Assembly: GCF_001050015.1 (NCBI RefSeq) | Contig: NZ_CVTB01000017.1 | Coordinates: forward strand, 1-7,113 | DNA length: 7,113 nucleotides | Direction of reading: 5' to 3' | Source of the DNA: Mycolicibacterium malmesburyense | GTDB taxonomy: Bacteria > Actinomycetota > Actinomycetes > Mycobacteriales > Mycobacteriaceae | Shown here: one piece after another, positions 3,391 to 7,113 of the stretch | Numbering within the stretch: position 1 is the stretch's first letter | Layout: each line of letters opens with the position of its first letter | Translations under genes and position numbers: made by a program | The notes under the pieces: generated by a model | The model's database searches: none | The model's input: only the letters and a program-made list of their open reading frames with translations | What the model was told of the DNA's origin: nothing

Positions 3391-6354
3391 CTACTGGCCC
3401 TCGGCGATCTCGGCGCGCACCGCCACGGTCAGCCGCTTGTACCGATTCGTATCGGGGTCGAGATACCAGGCGTTACGCGACGGCTTCGGCACGCCCTCGG
3501 CCCGCAGCGGGCTGACCAGCGGGCGGTACGACGCGCTGAGCGACATTCTCGGCACCACATGCACGATGTCGGGTGGCTCGCCGACGGCCAGGTCCGCCAG
3601 GGCCTCCGACAGGTCGGCGGACGGGATGCTGCCGCCGGGCCGCAGTTCGAGCGCGGTGACCGCCAGCTGCCGTCCGTTGGCCTGCACGCCGTAGGTGACC
3701 GAGAGGTTGACCGCCCCGAGGCAGCCGACCGCGTCGTTGACGGTCGAGGCGTAGACACATCCCCGTTCGGTGTGGATGACGGCCCCGCGGCTGTCGACGA
3801 GCCAGTAGTCGCCGTCGTCGTCGCGGCGGAACAGGTACTCGGTCGACACCCAGGTGTCAGCCGGGGCGAACACCCCTCGCTTGATCGGCGCGGTGGGGTC
3901 GATCGGACCGCGCGGACGGGCGAGCAGCATCCCGACCTCGTTGGTGTCGGCGCGACGCACGAAGCCCTGCTCGTCCTCGAGGATGAGGTCCTCGGCGGGG
4001 TCGTACGCCCCCAGCGCCAGTTCCCGTCCGCCCGGCAGCGGCCGGCCCTTGCTGCCGATCTTCGCGCCGGACACGTTGGCCAGCACCGCTTGTCCGTCCG
4101 AGGTGGCGAAGAACTCGACGACGTGGGCGGGTTCGAAGATCTCCACCACGCGCTTCCACAGCCCGGTCGGCATGCCGGACCCGATGAACAGCCGCACCGG
4201 ATGGCTACCGTGCAGCGCGAACGACGGATCGTCGATGACATCGCGCAGCATCGCCCACGTGTAGCTGACGACGGTGACGCCGTACTGGCGGATCTCGTTG
4301 AGGAACCGGTCGGGTTTCAGCCCGCGGGACAACGCGATGCGCGAACCGCCCACCGCGGCGCCGCCGATCGCGACCAGCAGGCCCGACTGGTGGTGCAGCG
4401 GCGTCAGGCAGTAGACGGTGTCGCTGCGGCTGAGATTGGCCGCCGACGCGGTGCCGAACGCCGAGATCGCCCAGCGGGCGTTGGTGATCTGCCGGGCGAC
4501 CAGTTCGCCACCGGCCGAGGTGAACCCGATGAAGGCGAGGTCGCGGGCCAGGCCGGGATTCGGCCGGTACCACCCGGGAAGTTCGACCGCATCCGGGTCG
4601 ATCTTCTCCATGTCGATGACGTCACTGTCCTCGGGGACGTCGAGGTCGCGGGCCTCGCCGCCGCCGAGCACCAGCACGCGCATGTCGAGCTTGCGGGCGG
4701 CTTCCAGGTTGCTGGGGTCGGCGATGATGTCCGACACCGAGCCGAGCCGCGCGGCGGTGGGCAGATCGGCATCCGGCGGCATGAGCACCGCGACGGCGCC
4801 GAGGCGCGAGAGCGCGGCGATCGCCACCAGCGCGCTGGGTCGGGTCTCCATCAGAACGCCGACGCGCGCACCCTGGCGCACCCCGACCTCGATGAGGCCG
4901 CGGACGACGTTGTTGATGCGCCGGTCGACCGCTTCGTAGGTGTGCACCCGACCGTCGAACAGCAGGCAGTCACCGCGCGGAAAGTCGCGGGCCTGCTCGG
5001 ACATGATGCGGCCGAACGAGATTCGGGTGTGCTCGTTGATCTGGCCGAGGCGGGCCAGGCGCGGCAACGTTCGCGCCGTCTCGACGGCCAGGGCGCGGGC
5101 CGACTTGTTGGCGCTCACGACCGCGTCGGCAGCCGAGCGGGCGAACGTCCACGCCATCTCCGTGGCCGCCGCTGTGCTGTGCGCAAGCCGCGAGCTGAGC
5201 GAAACCCCCGTCTCGTTGGGTTCGGGGTGCTGCAGCGCCATGGGGTCGACCCCCTCGGGCTGTTCGCCGGTGCCGTCGAGCCATTTGACCCACTGCGCCA
5301 CGGTCGGCCACGTCTGGCTCGAGGCCTTCGACCCCACCACCAAACCGAAATGTCCTGCGCGGATGAGGAACTCGTAGATATCGGCCTTCGGTGCGGCACG
5401 CTTGATCCCGCGTACGGAGGCGGGCTGGCCGATGTCGTCGACCTCGCCCACCACGGCCAGCACCGGGCATTCGATGTCCGAGAGCGTGACCAGCTCACCG
5501 TGGATGGAGAAGCCGCCGCTCATCATCCGGTTGTGGGCGATGAACTGCTTGAGCAGTTCGGCGATGGCCGGCCCGGACCACGCGATCCAGCCTTCGGAGG
5601 CCAGGAACCGGCGTTGCTGTTCGCGCGGCAGCAGCGCCTCCCGGTCGTGTAGCTGACGCAGGAAGTCGATGCGCGACTGCGCGGTCTTGAGCGGGTCGAG
5701 CATCTGGAAGCCGGTGCGGGCCAGCCAGCCGGGGATGTCGATGCGGCTGAAGACGTGATCGGCCATGAAGTCCGCGGCCGCGGGCGCTATCGAGGCGGGC
5801 AGGTTCATCGGGAGCGCGGCCAGGGTGTCGACCGGCGAGCCGAACGCGATGATGCTCGCCAGGTCCTTCGATCTGCGGTACGCGGCGACCTGATAGGCGA
5901 ACATGCCGCCCTGCGAGTAGCCGGCCAGGTGCACGTCGCGCCCGGTGACCTCCTTGACCGTGTCGATGGCCTCGCTCAGCGCGACCACGTGGTCGGCCAG
6001 CGTGCGCTCCATGCCGCCGTCGACCTTGTCGGGCGAGCCGAAGTCGATGACCCACGGGTCGATACCCGCCCGATGCAGAATGCCGACCGCACCGTCGTCG
6101 CGGGTGACGTCCCACATGTCGGCGGACATCATCATGGGGTGCACCATCAGCACCGGCGGGCCCGGTGCCTTGGACCCGGGCCTGGTGTCGGGCGGGAAAT
6201 AGCGCCGCAGCCGGTACATCGGCACGCTCTGGATGATCTGGAACGGCGAGGGTACGGCGCCGGTTTCCAGGCCGCCGTAGCGCAACACCTCCAGCCCGTT
6301 CTGGGCGGTGGCCACCAGCCGTCCGACCGGCTTGGTTATCGCCGACAGATCCAC
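3391..6354 (-). CDS. Two-domain protein: PHA-synthase-like alpha/beta hydrolase fused to acyl-CoA-ligase-like (ANL) domain
   Basis: Cytosolic or lipid-droplet enzyme of acyl metabolism, matching Rv1683, which is annotated as bifunctional long-chain acyl-CoA synthase and lipase. It has 987 residues from GTG 6354. The N-terminal half (about 1-365) resembles PhaC: an HPMMM oxyanion-side loop at 72-76, nucleophile elbow GYSQGG with Ser147, Asp306 in GEVDDIGQP and His335 in RAGHFGLVVG. PHA synthases use Cys at the elbow, so Ser suggests a lipase or acyltransferase. An Ala-rich linker (about 390-435) precedes the ANL half (about 440-987). Its fold is recognisable, but its AMP-binding motifs are degraded (FTSAGGELVAR at 611-621, TEY in place of TGD near 838-840); Lys973 fits the A10 lysine. 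GTG 6354 has GGGGAG 6 nt before it. The longer start at ATG 6408 would add 18 codons rich in A/T third positions, unlike the rest. Confidence 0.92.
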   Translation of the reverse strand: MDLSAITKPVGRLVATAQNGLEVLRYGGLETGAVPSPFQIIQSVPMYRLRRYFPPDTRPGSKAPGPPVLMVHPMMMSADMWDVTRDDGAVGILHRAGIDPWVIDFGSPDKVDGGMERTLADHVVALSEAIDTVKEVTGRDVHLAGYSQGGMFAYQVAAYRRSKDLASIIAFGSPVDTLAALPMNLPASIAPAAADFMADHVFSRIDIPGWLARTGFQMLDPLKTAQSRIDFLRQLHDREALLPREQQRRFLASEGWIAWSGPAIAELLKQFIAHNRMMSGGFSIHGELVTLSDIECPVLAVVGEVDDIGQPASVRGIKRAAPKADIYEFLIRAGHFGLVVGSKASSQTWPTVAQWVKWLDGTGEQPEGVDPMALQHPEPNETGVSLSSRLAHSTAAATEMAWTFARSAADAVVSANKSARALAVETARTLPRLARLGQINEHTRISFGRIMSEQARDFPRGDCLLFDGRVHTYEAVDRRINNVVRGLIEVGVRQGARVGVLMETRPSALVAIAALSRLGAVAVLMPPDADLPTAARLGSVSDIIADPSNLEAARKLDMRVLVLGGGEARDLDVPEDSDVIDMEKIDPDAVELPGWYRPNPGLARDLAFIGFTSAGGELVARQITNARWAISAFGTASAANLSRSDTVYCLTPLHHQSGLLVAIGGAAVGGSRIALSRGLKPDRFLNEIRQYGVTVVSYTWAMLRDVIDDPSFALHGSHPVRLFIGSGMPTGLWKRVVEIFEPAHVVEFFATSDGQAVLANVSGAKIGSKGRPLPGGRELALGAYDPAEDLILEDEQGFVRRADTNEVGMLLARPRGPIDPTAPIKRGVFAPADTWVSTEYLFRRDDDGDYWLVDSRGAVIHTERGCVYASTVNDAVGCLGAVNLSVTYGVQANGRQLAVTALELRPGGSIPSADLSEALADLAVGEPPDIVHVVPRMSLSASYRPLVSPLRAEGVPKPSRNAWYLDPDTNRYKRLTVAVRAEIAEGQ

Positions 6355-6438
6355 CGCACGCTCCCCTTCAAGCCGACGCGAAACCCCCGAAACTGTCGAG
6401 GTCATCATGGCACAGCGGCCTGCTCGCTAGGGCCGACC

Positions 6439-6444
6439 TATCAT
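6439..6444 (+). promoter_or_regulatory. Candidate -10 box of the ABC-F gene, leaderless
   Basis: TATCAT fits the TANNNT -10 consensus and ends 9 nt before the ATG at 6454, so transcription would begin at or within a few bases of the start codon. No -35 match is seen. The site lies in the 99-bp divergent gap (6355-6453) next to the hydrolase/ligase gene. No matching -10 was found for that gene on the other strand. Confidence 0.42.
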
Positions 6445-6453
6445 CGGCGGCTG

Positions 6454-7113
<660 letters not shown>

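Noticed and set aside
3280..5652. Open frame of 790 codons on the plus strand opposite the hydrolase/ligase gene
   Set aside because: It is the mirror of a strongly coding minus-strand gene with clear domains. Its product is rich in Arg, Asp, His, Val and Gly with no recognisable motif, as expected of antisense frames in high-GC DNA.

Overview
The window is high-GC actinobacterial DNA, with nearly every codon ending in G or C, GTG/TTG starts and TANNNT-type -10 boxes. The gene set and order match, from memory, the Rv1688-Rv1683 block of Mycobacterium tuberculosis (read in reverse). The likely source is a mycobacterium, probably a non-tuberculous or environmental one. No RNA genes, CRISPR arrays, insertion sequences or phage genes were seen.

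Layout. Positions 1-318 (minus) hold the N-terminal 106 residues of an alkyladenine-type DNA glycosylase (mpg), cut by the window edge. An 82-bp divergent gap (319-400) carries a TTGACA promoter and ends at an AT-rich palindromic patch over the next start codon. A plus-strand operon follows: ABC-2 type ATPase (401-1174), its membrane permease (1099-1926, overlapping by 76 nt) and a TetR regulator (about 1932-2546). It meets, tail to tail with an 18-nt overlap, a minus-strand group read from the right. That group is a 987-residue fusion of a PHA-synthase-like alpha/beta hydrolase and an acyl-CoA-ligase-like (ANL) domain (3391-6354), a small secreted protein of unknown function (2753-3286) and a Trm112-like 72-residue protein (2529-2747). 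At the right edge an ABC-F ATPase starts divergently (6454 onward) and is cut by the window end.

How the genes may work together. The ATPase and permease should form a homodimeric exporter. The TetR gene at the end of the operon probably represses it through the palindromes that overlap the ATPase start codon. The exporter's substrate cannot be read from the sequence. The hydrolase/ligase fusion points to fatty acyl or neutral-lipid metabolism; a functional link to the convergent exporter is only suggested by the synteny.

Most worth a second look: the overlapping palindromes at the exporter start; the hybrid enzyme, which has a Ser in place of the PHA-synthase Cys and an ANL half whose adenylation motifs look badly eroded although the C-terminal Lys is present; the unrecognised secreted protein between this enzyme and the Trm112-like gene; and the convergent gene ends that share a hairpin. 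I did not find a clear, wholly new multi-gene system.
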